Part shown: positions 44,274 to 59,200 of the stretch, one piece after another
Layout: the number at the start of each line of letters is the position of its first letter
Numbering within the stretch: position 1 is the first letter of the stretch
Translations under genes and position numbers: made by a program
Notes under the pieces: generated by a model
What the model saw: the letters and a program-made list of their open reading frames with translations, nothing else
Told to the model about the DNA's origin: nothing
Database searches by the model: none
Origin: Metridium senile
Taxonomy: Eukaryota; Cnidaria; Anthozoa; Actiniaria; Metridiidae
Length of the DNA: 64,000 nt
Assembly (NCBI GenBank): GCA_949775045.1
Contig: OX459107.1
Location: 11,745,250-11,809,249 of the forward strand
Direction: 5' to 3'

Positions 44274-47200
44274 ACTTGCAGCAAGGTTGTCATACAAAAT
44301 AGAACATTTGTCACAAAGAAAAAAGAACATTTGTGATTTAGTGCGAAAGGAATTAATTAAAAGACAAAAGAGAGAGTTCAGCTTCAGTGATCTTCTTTTG
44401 TCTTTTAATCAATTCCTATCGTACTAAATCACAAATACATGTTCTATTTTCTAAATAACAAATGTATATTTTTGTATGACAACCTTACTGCAAGTAGGTA
44501 TATATATATCTATACTAGATGTAATATATATAGCAACATGATGATTTTAATTTTTTTAAATTTCTACTTTATTACAAGTTTTTATTTAATATTTTGAAAT
44601 ATTGCTCACTCTGATCTGTTATTCATAACTTGAAATTAATAAAGGTATTCACTGCATTTACTGTTATTTTTGCCAAAATACTTTATTTATTTATTTTTTG
44701 AACAAAAAGGCTTTTTGATCTAACTTATTTGGTAATGTTTTGGTATAGCCACAGCAACTATCCCACTCAGTGTTGGTGTAAAGCTGTTAAATATTTATTT
44801 TACCACTTTGTGTTTAGGTGTTGCTATTCAACTTAATTTTTGGGCATAGTTATATAACAATATTTCGTCAAATCTGTGTCCATTGCTCCTGAAATATCAA
44901 AGTTTATTTTGATGTTAAATAATAAAATACCAAAGAACAAGTTTGAGGGTACAGTTCAGATAAATTGTTTGGAAAGCATCACATTTCTTTTTTTAGATTT
45001 ATTTATTATTTTAATATCAATTTATCTAGGTCAATAAAATGAGCCAACCAATTTCGATTATTAGTTTTTAATCTTACCTTAAATCATCATGTATTCATTA
45101 ATGCATGTATTCATGACAGTCTGTCAATGCTATAGGATTTATAGATCCATGCTTCACAGTATTTTAGCTTGGATGTGTATTAAACAAGTACAATCATGAT
45201 TAATAACTATGATAATGTCTTTACAATTCTTTTGCAGAACTTGGCTCAAAACGACTATGGTGAGTAATTTGATTAAAATATAGCTTTGTTCATTTCTTTA
45301 AACGTTTCTTCATTTATTTACAAAAACTTACTTTTCTCTTGAAGCTTTCACAATTATTACTTGAACCAGTGTTAGCTGTGTCTTTTGGCCAGTCTATGTA
45401 TAGTTTTAGCTTTATATCTGGTCTACAGAAGCAAGGAATTATTACTATTGTTGATATAGGTTACTGCTTCAGACTATCAATGAATGTCATCAAAACCATG
45501 TCATTATAGATGATATGATGGTTATCTGTTCCTTAGTATCTCATTTGTCATATATCTTATCTTACAATAACATAAACTACAAGTTACAAGAGCAATAGAT
45601 CACAAGTCTTGCATGATATTAAGTGACTTGAAATAATTCAAGCCAAGGTATTTGCTCATATCTTATGTTATGTCAACACATTATTATTCGCACACTCTGT
45701 CTGTGAAATAGTTTGATTTCTTCCTTGTTTTATGCATATCAATATTTTATGATAAGAAATTCTCAGTCTATTTATTTAATAAACATAAAGTGGTCATCCA
45801 AGAGATCATTTAAATGGCAGAATAACCCTCAGAGCAGTGTGACAGTTGTGTGACCTTCAGGTTTCTATTTGATCAAACCATTGTTTAAGTGTTCAGAGTC
45901 AAGATATTTTGTAGTTCTATTTGCAGTTGATAGTGTTGTGTGTACTGTGTTAAAGTTAAAAACTTTTATAAGTAAAAGTTATTTTGCTTCAAAAATTGAG
46001 CTCTTTATCAACTTATCAACTTATTTATTTATGTATTTTTTTCAAAGAAATGTTGATACTAATGTGTGATTTTTCCTTGCCTTCACAATAACCATTCTAA
46101 TGCCTTCAGTTTTTTTGGGGGTAGATTTGTAATTCAAATCAGACAAATTTGAATTACAATAATTTTCTCCCCCCCCCCCCCCCCCCAAAAAAAAACTACA
46201 ACAAAACAACAACAACAACAAAAACCCAATGCATTATGGTTATGTAAAAGTAGATAATACAAAAGCTATTGTTATTGCACTATGATAAGTTTTCCTTTTA
46301 ACAATTATTTGCAATCTTACAATATGCAAGTATTTTTGTAGACATCAAGGTGAACTTAAACTAACTGAATTTACATTTTGAACTGACTTAAGACTAAACA
46401 ATTTACATACGAACAATAAAGGCAGCAAATTCTCAAAGGACAAACAAAACACTAAACGACAAAAATAGCACAGACCACATGCGCCGTAGCTACAATCAGA
46501 AAACATGTGTTAACATTTTGGTCAGCTATCCCTCAGCTATACTTTCACTGGCTTCACTGCACCAATACAAACATGCAGAAATAAGGCTTCAAAATTGTGG
46601 TTTTTCTATCTTTTCTCGAAATAATTGTAGAAAAGTAAAAACAAGTAGCCATGGCTACAGCTAGCTCTATATTGACCTTATCAAATGATTTTGAACTATT
46701 GTCCCTGCAAAAAGCACACATACTTTTGGAATTGAAAGCGAACGGTTTGATCTTTTTCCAAGAGAGATTGTGCGAGGATTCTCATTCAGCGGACAATAAG
46801 GCCTTGAGAACTATTTGAATTGTATGATACATATTATATAGTTTAACTTTGAATGACTTCATTTATCATGTAAAAAATATTTATTTCATCAAAATAATGC
46901 TGCGAAGGTTGACGCAAACCCTAACAAAAAAGTCAACAATGTTTCAAGACAACAAGCAAATCTGTGAGCGTTTTGTAGCACTTCATCCTTGAAGAATGAT
47001 GTCGGCCTATTTCTTTGCATAGGATGCAGTTTGATTTGCTAGAAAACATAAACAATGCACAAACGCCAGCTTCATTTCAACTTTTTGTCAAAACTGATAT
47101 GCTTTAAATTCACCCCCCTAAAATATTCCTAGATCCGCCACTGCCAGGATATTTCTATGCTATACAATACAATACAATAATACAATACAATACTTTTATT

Positions 47201-50200
47201 GCTCATTTGTATATTTTTACAAGATTTTTTTTTTACAAGATTGAAGCAAAATTTAAATAATAAATATATAAATATAAATAGATATGTATATATGATTATA
47301 TAAATAAGGATTAATAATTTAAGTGAAGGGAAAAAATATAGTATTTTACTAATTTCTATTCATAATGTGCAATCCTGAGTGTTATCTGATTAGGAATAGA
47401 ATACAATTTAAATATATAAATAATATACAATTTAAGCTATTGTTATTGCACCATGATAATTTCTAAGCTTTTAAGAATTTTTTTTTTCAGGGAAAATCTA
47501 GGTTTATTTGTTTATAGAGATATTATGAATGTTTATCAGATGTAAATATGCACACCACAATCATGATTTCTATTTTACAGTACAAATCAGAAAACTAAAA
47601 ATGTGTCATTTGAATCAGTGTTCATTGCTTATCAACCAATCAGGACCAACCTTATACAATTTTAACCCCAAAAAGTTTGGCTGATTGTAAACAAAATAGA
47701 ACATTGGAAAGCTTTACTTAAATGTTAATATTATCGATGGCCTGGTAAATTATTCCAACTCCAAACACACATGAGAAATTTATGGTCATTTTCCAAGTGT
47801 TTTACTGACCAAAGTTTGGTCAACCTAGACAGACTGACGTTTCAGTAAGTTATCATCAAGAAATCAACAAATTTGGTGTAAGGCAATTTCTGCTTGTAGG
47901 GTATTGGTCATTTGTTGTGATGATATTTAATTATAAAATGGGCATCTTGTATTTATCTTTGCTGCTTCATATGATAAAAGTCTCACGGGGATTACCGTGC
48001 AATGAATTGATTGCTGGCATATGTCTCAGACTACATGAACAGTTTCATGACCTTGGTTGAGTGTAAACCGAACAACAAAACCCTCCTCTGATCATGTTAG
48101 TCAGATATATTATTTTTTTCGGAAGCTTTTGTTGATGTTCAAACTTTCATGCATTCAACAATAGGTTTTGCTCATTTGCATTTGCATGAATATGGATTTA
48201 GTTTACACTGTTATAAGCATCTACTTTTCATCACAAAGTCTCTCTTTGGAGAAGATGAATGTTATTGTCAATAGACCGAATCAACGAATCATTTCCACCC
48301 AAGTCAAATCTTTTGGGAATAAGATTGTTTGTGTTATGTATTGTGATATCACATGGAAAATGTTTGATTCCCAGAGGTTTTGCATTGGGTTGAAACATAC
48401 ATAGCGAAGCGTTAGCCGATTTAGTCAATCAGTTTCCTTATCGATATTTCTTCTTAGTAAACAAACCATACAAGTACGTCAGCATGTTTTTGAATCAAAT
48501 CAGCCAAACTCCTGATTGGTAAACAAAACAAAAAAAAACATTTCTCAAATATTTCCTGGGTTTCTGATTGGCACTGTAAATTAGTCATGAATGAAATAGA
48601 GTTTTTGGTAGTAAGACTTAAATTGAAACATTTAAGAAATGTGTTTTAGAATATTTTCACTCTATTTCAATTCACAGATGTTGTATATCAAAAATCTGTG
48701 AATTATAGTGAAACAGATTACATCTTTTCAGCCAATCATAGCAGGCATATTAGTTTTTGCCTTACTGTCAAAAATTAAAACAGTTAAATGACTGAAAAAT
48801 ATCTAATTGTATGCACACCATATTTAAATGAAATCTATCACACTGCCAATACCGGTATTATCCTAAAACAAACACAAGTGACACAAGTGTGTCGCTGTGG
48901 GATCTACATTGTTATTTGAAAGGAAATAATCAGGATTCCCACGGTCAGGGAATTTAGAATTTGTTTTAAGGTCATGGAATTGTCAGGGTCAGGAAAGTTT
49001 TATTTTGGCCAGGGAAATTTGCAATTTATTAAAAAGTCAGGGAACTTTTGTCATCATTCTCAAATTCTTTGGTGATAATTTATTATATAACTTCACTCCT
49101 AAACAAAACTTCCCAAAGGTTCCCAATATTTCATTAAAATGACTAAATACAAGTGTTCCACTTGGTCACTGAAAAATTGGTTTTGGTCAGGGAAAAGTCA
49201 GGGAATTTTACTTTTTCATATGGGTGGAAACCCTGACAATATAATATATATATGTAGTAATTGTTGTAATTATTGTAAGCTGCCACCAATAACAAATATT
49301 TGAAAAAGAACCATGTGTACAAGCAAATTTAAAGACAGCCAGCCTATCAATGTTAGAAGCTCATGAATAATTAATGAGACATTTACAAAAGAAACCATGA
49401 CGTGTGTTGTAAATCTTCATACAACACTAGTGTTGTATATCCTGATTTGCATAAATTTTAACTTTGTAATTTCTCGGCGAGATTTATTTTAATCTTGAAA
49501 ATTTTGGTAAAATATGAAAGAGCCAACCCATATGTTTTTTAAGTCATTTACAGCATTTGTGTCCTTGTTATATCGGCTATACAATCACGCACCTTTGGCT
49601 TGCGATTGTATCTGCAGATACACCACTGCCACTCATGTGGTAAACATTGCAAATTTAAATAACATTTTTTTGAGATTTGCATAAATGAATCAAAACTTTT
49701 AAATTTCAGAATGCAGACCTCAACTGGTAATCGGCCCAAAATCATAATTTGTGGTCAATAATTGATAATGCTATTATAATAAAAACATTTCTGTAACTAA
49801 ACTAGGTTTAGTGAGTCTCTGTGGTTCAAAATATTCTTTGAAAACATTGTTTTGATTTGAGGCTGTTTATGAAATTTACAAAACTTGATTAATTTATGCA
49901 AATTTCAAAACAAATGAGAAATCAAATTTCGATAAACAAATTCAATCTTCTAACCTAGATAGGAATGCATGAGCTGGTTTGAGTGTAAGCAAATTTAGTT
50001 TCTATAGACTGGATATTTCAATAGAATTCCAAAGTCTTGGAGCTGATACTATCATGATTGGCCTGTTTCATTCAGCTTGGATCTATAGCAACACGCATGT
50101 AAAACATCTGGCTTGTGGTAGAATTCCTTGATAGGCATTCTGCATGCTGACTAGTACATAGTACATCGCCTTAATGTTATTTGGTTGTTTTTCTTTATTC

Positions 50201-53200
50201 TCTAAGATGTGTTCTATTTGTATTTTACCAGAAACTATTGTGTCAAGTAACTCCAATCTCAACCTTAGTCCAAGCATATGTTCAAGTAGCCATAGTGTCA
50301 ATAGCATGCCAGGAGATATGTCTAGTGTCGAAGGACGTGTTGCTAGATGGGCTATTGGATTTGATAAACTAATGGAAGATCCTGTTGGCCTGAAATGCTT
50401 CCAGGTACACATTTAATCAATCTTGAAAAGGTTGTCCACATAAAAATTACATTTTAACCTTTTTTTCCTTCAACTTTTTCTTCACTAGTAAGAAACTTTT
50501 TTTTTACAATTATTGTTTTTAAACATTTTACATAAACGTTGTCTCTTATAGAGGTACATTTGAACTTTTCAAATGTCATGTGTCATATTAAACATTTGCT
50601 TCTTGTACTAGATATGGTTTAAGCATGTGGAATTCACAGCTTCAGCGCCAATTATATATTAATAAAAATTAATTACAATCAAAATGCCTGTTGATCTGAC
50701 ACCATTAATGAGAATGTTGGTAAAATTCTTTATAACATGCAACATTGATGTCATTTGTGAAGAACTTGATAAAAGTAGCTTTCTTAATTAAATTTAACAA
50801 CATCCTTTTGCTAAATGCTGTATGATACAAATTTGATAGTTAATTGGTTCAATATATATATATTTTTTCAAGTTTATGCCAAACTAATCACATTAAACAA
50901 AATAACAATTAATAAAAACATTTCATTAAAATGTACAAGAAAACCACAAAGTGATCATTGCCTGGCCTGCTTTATAAACTTGTTGAATCAACCTTTCCAC
51001 AAAATAACAATTAATAAAAACATTTCATTAAAATGTACAAGAAAACCACAAAGTGATCATTGCCTGGCCTGCTTTATAAACTTGTTGAATCAACCTTTCC
51101 ACAAAATAACAATTAATAAAAACATTTCATTAAAATGTACAAGAAAACCACAAAGTGATCATTGCCTGGCCTGCTTTATAAACTTGTTGAATCAACCTTT
51201 CCACAAAATAACAATTAATAAAAACATTTCATTAAAATGTACAAGAAAACCACAAAGTGATCATTGCCTGGCCTGCTTTATAAACTTGTTGAATTGACTA
51301 TTCCACAAGGAATTAGGGAAACAATTTCATATTTTAACTGTAATAGTATTATTCTTTAACAGGAATTTCTTAAAAAGGAGTTCAGTGAGGAGAACATTGT
51401 GTTTTGGATGGCATGTGAAGAGTTTAGAAAAATGACCACAGATAAAGAGGTAAGAAGAGTAAAAGCAAACAGTTTATAGCCTGTCAATCCAATTATACAA
51501 TACAGTTATATTATCAGCTATTAACCAATCAAAGTAAACGGACAATTTTGGGCATTCTACATTGTAAATTTGATGTTATAATAAATGAATCATTAAATGT
51601 ATCACCACCACTATCATGTAGTGTTTGAGTACATACGGAAGAGTACCATTACTGAAACAATTCTCATCAAAGCTTTACAACATAAAGTCTTATGTAGATA
51701 GTTATTACATCGAGCATCAATGTCTTAAAATGCGAAGCTTTCTTTTTTGCGCCTTGGTCGCCAAATTGACTTCCGGTAGCACTACCAAATATAGAGCTAG
51801 CACACGTGCGAGTTTGAAGGCCATTTGAATAGAAGCACTTGGTGTTTCTTAATTGTTTTTAGTTAAATTAAGTTTTAAAATAATGTGATCTATTTGCCAT
51901 TCAGCTTAAAGCAGAAGCAAGAAGCATATTTGATGCCCACCTTTGTACCCATGCTACAATGCCTGTAAATATTGATAGTTCAGCCATCAAACTTGCTGAA
52001 GAAAACTTATCTAATCCTTCAAGTGACATGTATCGACTGCAACAGCAGCAGGTAAAGTATTGTTTGACAGTGGATGAATCTAGAAATTAAAATGAATAAA
52101 GTAAATGATACTCTGGTATAGTTATTGCCTGAGAACAAGTATTCTGGTAGAGATCCTTAGCTTTCTATTAGCGTAGAGTCCTGGCTCGGGCATGGATTAT
52201 AATTATGTGAGTTGACTTTGTTTGATGTGTTCTTCTCTCCTATGCCAGGGATTTTCTCCGGGTTATCCAGTTTTCTTCCCTTTGTAAAATTGAACATGTG
52301 AGCCAAGTTGTGTGCAATATATTTAACGTAGAGGTACGTAGTGAGTGTGAGTCTCCCCAAATAGTAAGGCACATGATATGTGTCCATCTAGAAGATTGAG
52401 ATGTTAAAAAAGAGATTTATTTTTTATTTATTTTTATCCTGTGTTATTTAAGTACCTGCAGGAAATATTGGGATAGCCCTTTGCTTCTTTTTTGCTCTGT
52501 TCCATTTATTGTTCTCAGGAACCCCAAAACACCACAAGAATGCCTGTTCTCAACGCAAATGTCTAAATTAATCAAGGATGTTTACAAACAAACTATTTTA
52601 TACAGGTATATACTTTGATGAAGTTTGACAGCTATCCACGATTCTTGAAGTCAGATGTGTACAGACAATGTCTTGTAGCTGATATGGAAGGACTTCCATT
52701 GCCCTTTGATGAAGACAAGTCTGAAAAAGGAAAACCCTTCAAAAAGGTATTGATAATACTTATTATTATATAACATATAGTGGTATACCAGGTGATATCA
52801 ACTAGATAAAAAGCCTATCCTAGTCATGAAGATATCATTGATATCGCACATGTGTGATATCACTCTCAACCAATCAACTTTCAAAATGTTTTTTTTTTCT
52901 TCAATCTGTTATATAATAAACAGAACATTACATGTGCGCTTGGAGATATGAATTTTATCTTCTCGTGTTGAAAAGATATCCCACTCATTCGCTGCGCTCA
53001 CTCGTGGGATATCTTATCAACACTCAAAGATAAAATTCATATCTCCAAGCGCACATGTAATATCCTCTATTTATCAAACCCTACTACAATGAAAATATTA
53101 AAAAACTTAATTATGACTAAAATAGTAATTCTCACGGTTCTGTAAATTCTCTTTTATTGCTGTGGTCCCAGTGATATTAATCCACCTAGGCCATTGATAT

Positions 53201-56200
53201 AAGCTATATTCACTGTAAATATAATAAATATAAAAGAAGCTGTTGTTAGATACACAGCAAAAACAGCCCATACCTTTACACAAAAATAGATAAGGATGAA
53301 ATAAGGATGTTCAATTGAGTAGTGAATTTCAGATTTCTTCTTCATTCTCAGCCAAAACTTCACACATTTCAGAGTTTTTTAGCAAAAGTAGGGCCTGTGT
53401 TGAAAATGAATAATAAGATGTCTGTCACACATCCTCACTATTTTGTTTTCCTTCCAACCATTTCATGTTTGCATACTCCCCATTACAATACTTTTACCAA
53501 AAACACAGCTCTAGATAGTCATTAAGTATGGTTGTTGCTCATTCAAAATAAAGTGTTTTAAATCTAATGAATGATGTACATAAATCAACACTTTCAACAA
53601 GTCAGGTGAATTATGATTATGAACACTAAACACTAATCTATAAACCTTCATAAATAATAAACATGTGACATGGCAACGTTTCCAGGGTAACTGCCTGTCA
53701 CTCTCATCTGAAGAATCAGAATGTTCCAGTGTTAGCAGTCGAGGCAGCTACACTTTTGAAATCAAGGTAAACTAACATATGGACTGGTCCCAGTCCCCTA
53801 TAACTGATATCACCTTTATATTGGTGAATTATTCAGTATTAATAATTATTATTGAATGATTGTATAACACCTGTAGCTTTTAAATCAATCAGAGGAATTT
53901 TTAATGTATAAAATAAATGGTCTGTAAATAAACAAAAAGTCAAAAAAGGTCATTAACCTAAACTCTTCAAAAATAAAGAAACATTGTAACAAAAGCATAA
54001 ATCTTAAAATCCAGATCTAAATCCAGAATGAAATGTATTATCTAGTAAAATTTAAAATCAGTGTTATTATTATGTTAATTGTTAATAAATAGGTGGCATT
54101 CATGAATCTGTAAAATCTAATTCTAACACATTTTAATTAAAATTAGAGAAACTAGTTCCCATCCCCTAACTCATTTCGATATTGGCCAATTTTGAGGAAT
54201 TACAATCCATGAGGTAGTTATTTATTAGCATGTTTGTTTGTAGCGGTCAACCAGAGGATGGGGAAGGAGAAGCAGTAAAAAGAGTTCAAGTTCTTACGAT
54301 GAACCAAGAACACCAGGAGAAAAGAAAAGATCATTTTTACCATGGAAAGGTAGGCTATATAACAACTAGCACGTCCGAAATATTGGTGAATATGGCCATT
54401 TCAAGACCCCAGATTTTCAGGTTTTGGTAAAGGTTATTTTGTTTTCTACAAGACACATAGAGACAAGGGCATGAAGTCACAGTTGTGAGATATGAGATTT
54501 CATGAAAAAATAGTGTGGGATTTGGAATCTAAATTGATTCCATCTTCCAGACCCTGAAAGATTGTGTTTTCCTTTGAAAATAACACATCTAAAACATGTT
54601 TAATTATAACTTTAATATCACATCTATAAAAAAATACTTGATTCTGATTGGCTGATGAACTGTGAATTTTTTCTTAATACCATGGAATTAATTAATTGCA
54701 CACATCCGGGAACTTTGCTTTTGGATACCTTTCACATAGCTGCACTTTTATTCTCAGAAACTATAGATGTGGTATTAACAGGAAATTACACCTATGTTCT
54801 CGAAGAATAAATGAAAAATATCACTTGGCAGTATTTTTCACTAATTCTTCTCAAACAGTGTAATTTCCTATACAAATTAATTCTGACATTTTGTGATATA
54901 TTCCTAGTGCAAAATAACAAAGACAAATAACAATTAATTTAGACAGGTGAATTGTTCTAAGTTTGTTTTATCAACTCATTGGTCATACACTTTGTTTCTT
55001 AGGAAAGCAGCCCAAGAGTAAAGGTAAGATATGCTAGTGTTATAACAAACAAATTACAGTCGTTCTCAGTCACATGCCCTTTCATAAAAAATAGTGCCAT
55101 CTAGATTTCCAGGATAGACCTCCATTAGCAAATTGCCCATTTCAGATCATGTGACATTCCCTTGAGAATTGTTCTTTTATGATGAACGTGTTATAGCATT
55201 TACATGTGAAAGAATCAACTAGCATCACGTGATATGAAATGGGTAAACTTACAAGGATGGTAAAGAGGTCTTATTGCCTAATAACTGTGTTTAATATTTT
55301 TAGGTGTAAATCGTCCTTTTGATAGCCAGCCCAGTAGTACTCGTAGCTCGTTATCTTCATTGTCTGATTCCTTCCCAAGCATAAGCCGTTCTAATGAGGT
55401 AAGGTTGCTAATTACTATATCTACTATCAGTCTGCATTTACAATCAGGCAGGCAGGTTTTTTAATATTATTATAAAAGTACAATAATTAACAATTATTCG
55501 CCGAAGGCGAAGTGATTATCGGTGAATATTTACCGAGCGGTGAGTCTTCGAGCTGCAAGGTAAATATTCACCGATAATCACTTCGCCTGAGGTGAATAAT
55601 CGTTTTAGTATAAATACAAAGGTGATTATTTCAAAAAAGAAAGAAGGAAACAGCATTGAAAGTGAAAATATTTTATTTAAAAGCGCGACCGTTACGCGTT
55701 AAAATTGTAAACTTTGTCTCGCATATAATGACAAAAAAAAACAACGTGAAAATTTACTATGATACCTTTAAATAGCTTGACACCAAACTTAGTAGCTTTT
55801 TTTGTTGATTTTGGGACAGCATTTTCTTTAAAGTTTTCAATTTCATCTTCGCTAACAGTGACAAAACAACTACTGGCAGCCATTTTGTCCGAAAAGGTGA
55901 TTATCGGCTGATAATCCGAGATAGCAAACCAATCAGCGCGCGCGATTTTCTATAATCACCTGCGTATTTATACTAATAATAATTATTATTATTAGTGCAA
56001 TTTATCATAGTAATGATCTGCTCAGTAAATTGCAAATATTATACCAGTGAAACAAGTAGTACTAATTAGTAAAAGATTTATTTTACAATTTATTGTTTTT
56101 ATTTGATTTATGAAGTTGTTTTTGTTATTCATGTGGTACTAAGCTCTTGTATATGTTTCAGTCTCTAGAGGGTCGCCGTGAAAGTGATGTGTTAAATTTC

Positions 56201-59200
56201 TGTCGAGTGATACTACCAGATCAATCATCGACTATCATGACAGCTAAACAAGGACAAACTTTAAGACAAGCCTTGACACAGTTGTGTGATAGAAGACAAA
56301 TGTCATTTGTTGCTACAGACGTCTTTGTTGCTGGTACGGATAGGGTAAGGAAGTATACACATCAGTTTCTATTCTATTTACCGTTGAAGTCTTAATTCAC
56401 TACTGAATATTGAAGACTGCGTCCTGAGTGGTTCTTTAACGTCCACTGCAGGGTTAGAGGAAAGTAGATGGGACCTAAGGTTTAACGTATCAGAGAGGTG
56501 GGGCGTATCGAAGGTCTAACTATTTCCAGATGTAAAGCACCTTCCCCTCAATTATTTTAAAACCCTATTAGTCCAATCAGGGTTGCAACCCTCCCACACT
56601 GTAGTGCGGCACTTAACCAATAAGCCAACCTGTTGACGGTTTATATAGGTGGATTTTAACCATTACCAGGAGAGTGAATTGAAAAAAAAACGGGCAGTCA
56701 TGGTGGTGGGCTTGACAATAGAAAATCATCACTGTGACTGGTGGTACTTTTGTTGAATTTGCTCTCCAGGGAATGGTTGCAAACCAAGAATATATGGTAT
56801 CTTTGAAAATGTCCTGCAGAAGAAAACATGCAAACAAAATATAATGAAGTAGATGCAGAGCTTTAACAGTGGCATGAAAATCAAAATATTATATCATCAA
56901 TAATCAATAGGAGCAATTTAATGTTATATATTTTATGTGTGTGCTTTTGTAATGGGTGCCCATCATTAAGCCTGGTTCACACTAGCGACATAAGCTTATG
57001 CTAAGCAGCATAAGCAGAGTTTGTTCATTAGCCACACTTGTCTTTTCTTACACCTAGTCGAGAAATGCTTCACTGAGGCCTCGTCTACACGAATCCGATC
57101 CGGCTGAAACCGCATAGAAATATTTGCATCCACATGAATCCGCGTATCCGGAGGATTCAAGTAAAAGTATGCGGTTTCGGTGACCGGATTCACTGGATTC
57201 GTGTGGACGATAGGCCGATTCGCATCAAAAAGTATGCGGTTTCAAAAGTATCCGGATTCGTGTAGCCGGGGTCTGAGTCTGTATGTTGCTTATGCTTATG
57301 TCGCTAGTGCGAATCAGGTTTTAGAGTTATTATAAATATTTATGAATAACGTGGTTTTTTCCCCCAGCCAATGGAGGCAAAGGAACTCAATGGTGACATG
57401 TCAACCATGGCAGCAAAGGAACTTATTCTGGAACACAGAACCCTATTCAGGTACAGACTATATCATTACACAATTTACTCCTAGAAGAATGGCAGTGGGT
57501 AATAGCAAACATGAGGTTTGAGTTGATCAGTGCATGTCAAAAAAGATCTAAAAAAAGATCTAAACCTATTGCTCATCTGGGAATGGTTGGTCTGAGACCG
57601 ATTGGAATTATGGGAGTTCATTAAATTGGCAACTGCACTTATACAACGACATTAACAGCACATTATAATCACACTTGAAGGTTACTTCTGAAATACTGGT
57701 ATCTATAGTTTAGCTCTATTTATGCAAGATCAGTATAATGAACTCCCACGATTTCCTTTTGGGGGGATGGGGTACGGCTGGTTAGGGTATTGGGTGGTGG
57801 GATGAGTAAAAGCATCGGGTATTCTCTTCATATCTTTTAGGGGTAAAAATCAGCGAATTGGTATTAGTGTAGCGAAAAAGGAAAATCCCATCGCTTCCCG
57901 CGCCTTTTTCGTTTTGTGCCGGCTTTATGTGGTATCCTTTAGGGCTGGCTAAATATCGTTCGTGCCACGCCCTTTTTAAAAGACTTGCGGTATCTTTTAG
58001 GGGTAGTTTTGAAAACTATGAGCATGCATACCCGAGTCCCCAAGGGACAGTTAGCTGTAATTTGTCAGTTGTAAGAGACCCAATCACTTCGCGCTATAAC
58101 ATTGAGCTAAATATATCTATGCTACAAATGTTTCAGAGTTGAGCTACCAAAAGGAATGGTATTTCTAATAAAGGCCAAACCAGACCAGTCCATACGTGAT
58201 AGTATTGAACCTATACTAAGACGATGTGATATTGAATACTCGAGTGTTATACCACACTTGGTAAGTATTATGGTATAGCGCTAGCAACTTGTTAAAGACC
58301 TATGGTCACTTACCAGCATGCACTGCGCGAAAGACTGAATTTCGTGGACCTTGAAAATCGCACATTCAGACATTTTGATATATTTTACGATGTGAGTGGG
58401 TATTTACGCTGTTACTTAATGGTTTAGCGTGTTGTTTTATTTGTTTTCTCGTAATATGAATGACTGCGAATGAATTATAACACTCAAAATAAACAACGCA
58501 AAGCATGCCGGTAAGTGACCATGGGTTTTTAAAAAGATGTAGTCATTGTCAAATCGTATAGATTTAAACACATAATTAAAATTATGTGTTTAAATTGATT
58601 TGTGTTCCAGAAAAGAGATTGTAACCAATATAATCACCCCTGGCCTACTCTATCGTACGAAAAACAGGAAGCCCGCCGATACTACGCTGTTCTGTATGCT
58701 TCCCAACCATGGACGTCCTCAAACGTTTATTGTTGTACCTATGTCCTGACGTAGATAATTGAATTCATAAATGTCATCAAAACGTTCATAACATTGCGAT
58801 ATGCATTAGACTATATATGATACGTACGATTGATAGCCTTCAAAACAGGCGTTCTTTTGGGTTTTGGGGAAAAATCGGATTCTGGGGTTCCTGTGTTGTC
58901 TTGATACCCACGAGAAACATGATCTACGCTTTCTTTTTGCTCGCTCGTTCAACACAGGAACCCCAAACCCTTTTTTTTCCAAAAACCTCCACAAGAACGC
59001 CTGTCTTGCAGGCTATACGATTGATGGACTGCTGTTTGGTTATTCATCAGGTTGATTGTGAAGTACCTTTGGACAGCGGTGTACCTGTGGCCTCTATTGA
59101 ACACCAATATGTTGTCATAGAAACCAATAATGGTGAGTTGTTAGACGATCGTGATTATAGATTGTTGGTGTTTGCTTACACTTTAAAAAAATGTCATCAT

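Larger units (their letters stand above)
45260..50231. other. RGS12 intron 2, about 5 kb
   Basis: AT-rich. It holds a C-run (46168-46185), an ATACAATACAATA-type short tandem at about 47160-47195, a CAGGGAA-rich repeat (48930-49240) and an IR-K end (49362-49495). I recognise no exon or RNA gene; ORFs here are under 80 codons and lack splice context. Confidence 0.5.

Noticed and set aside
50815..51297. 160-residue ORF as a protein-coding gene
   Set aside because: It is a translation of four 102-bp tandem repeats inside an RGS12 intron; the frame is open only because the period is a multiple of three.
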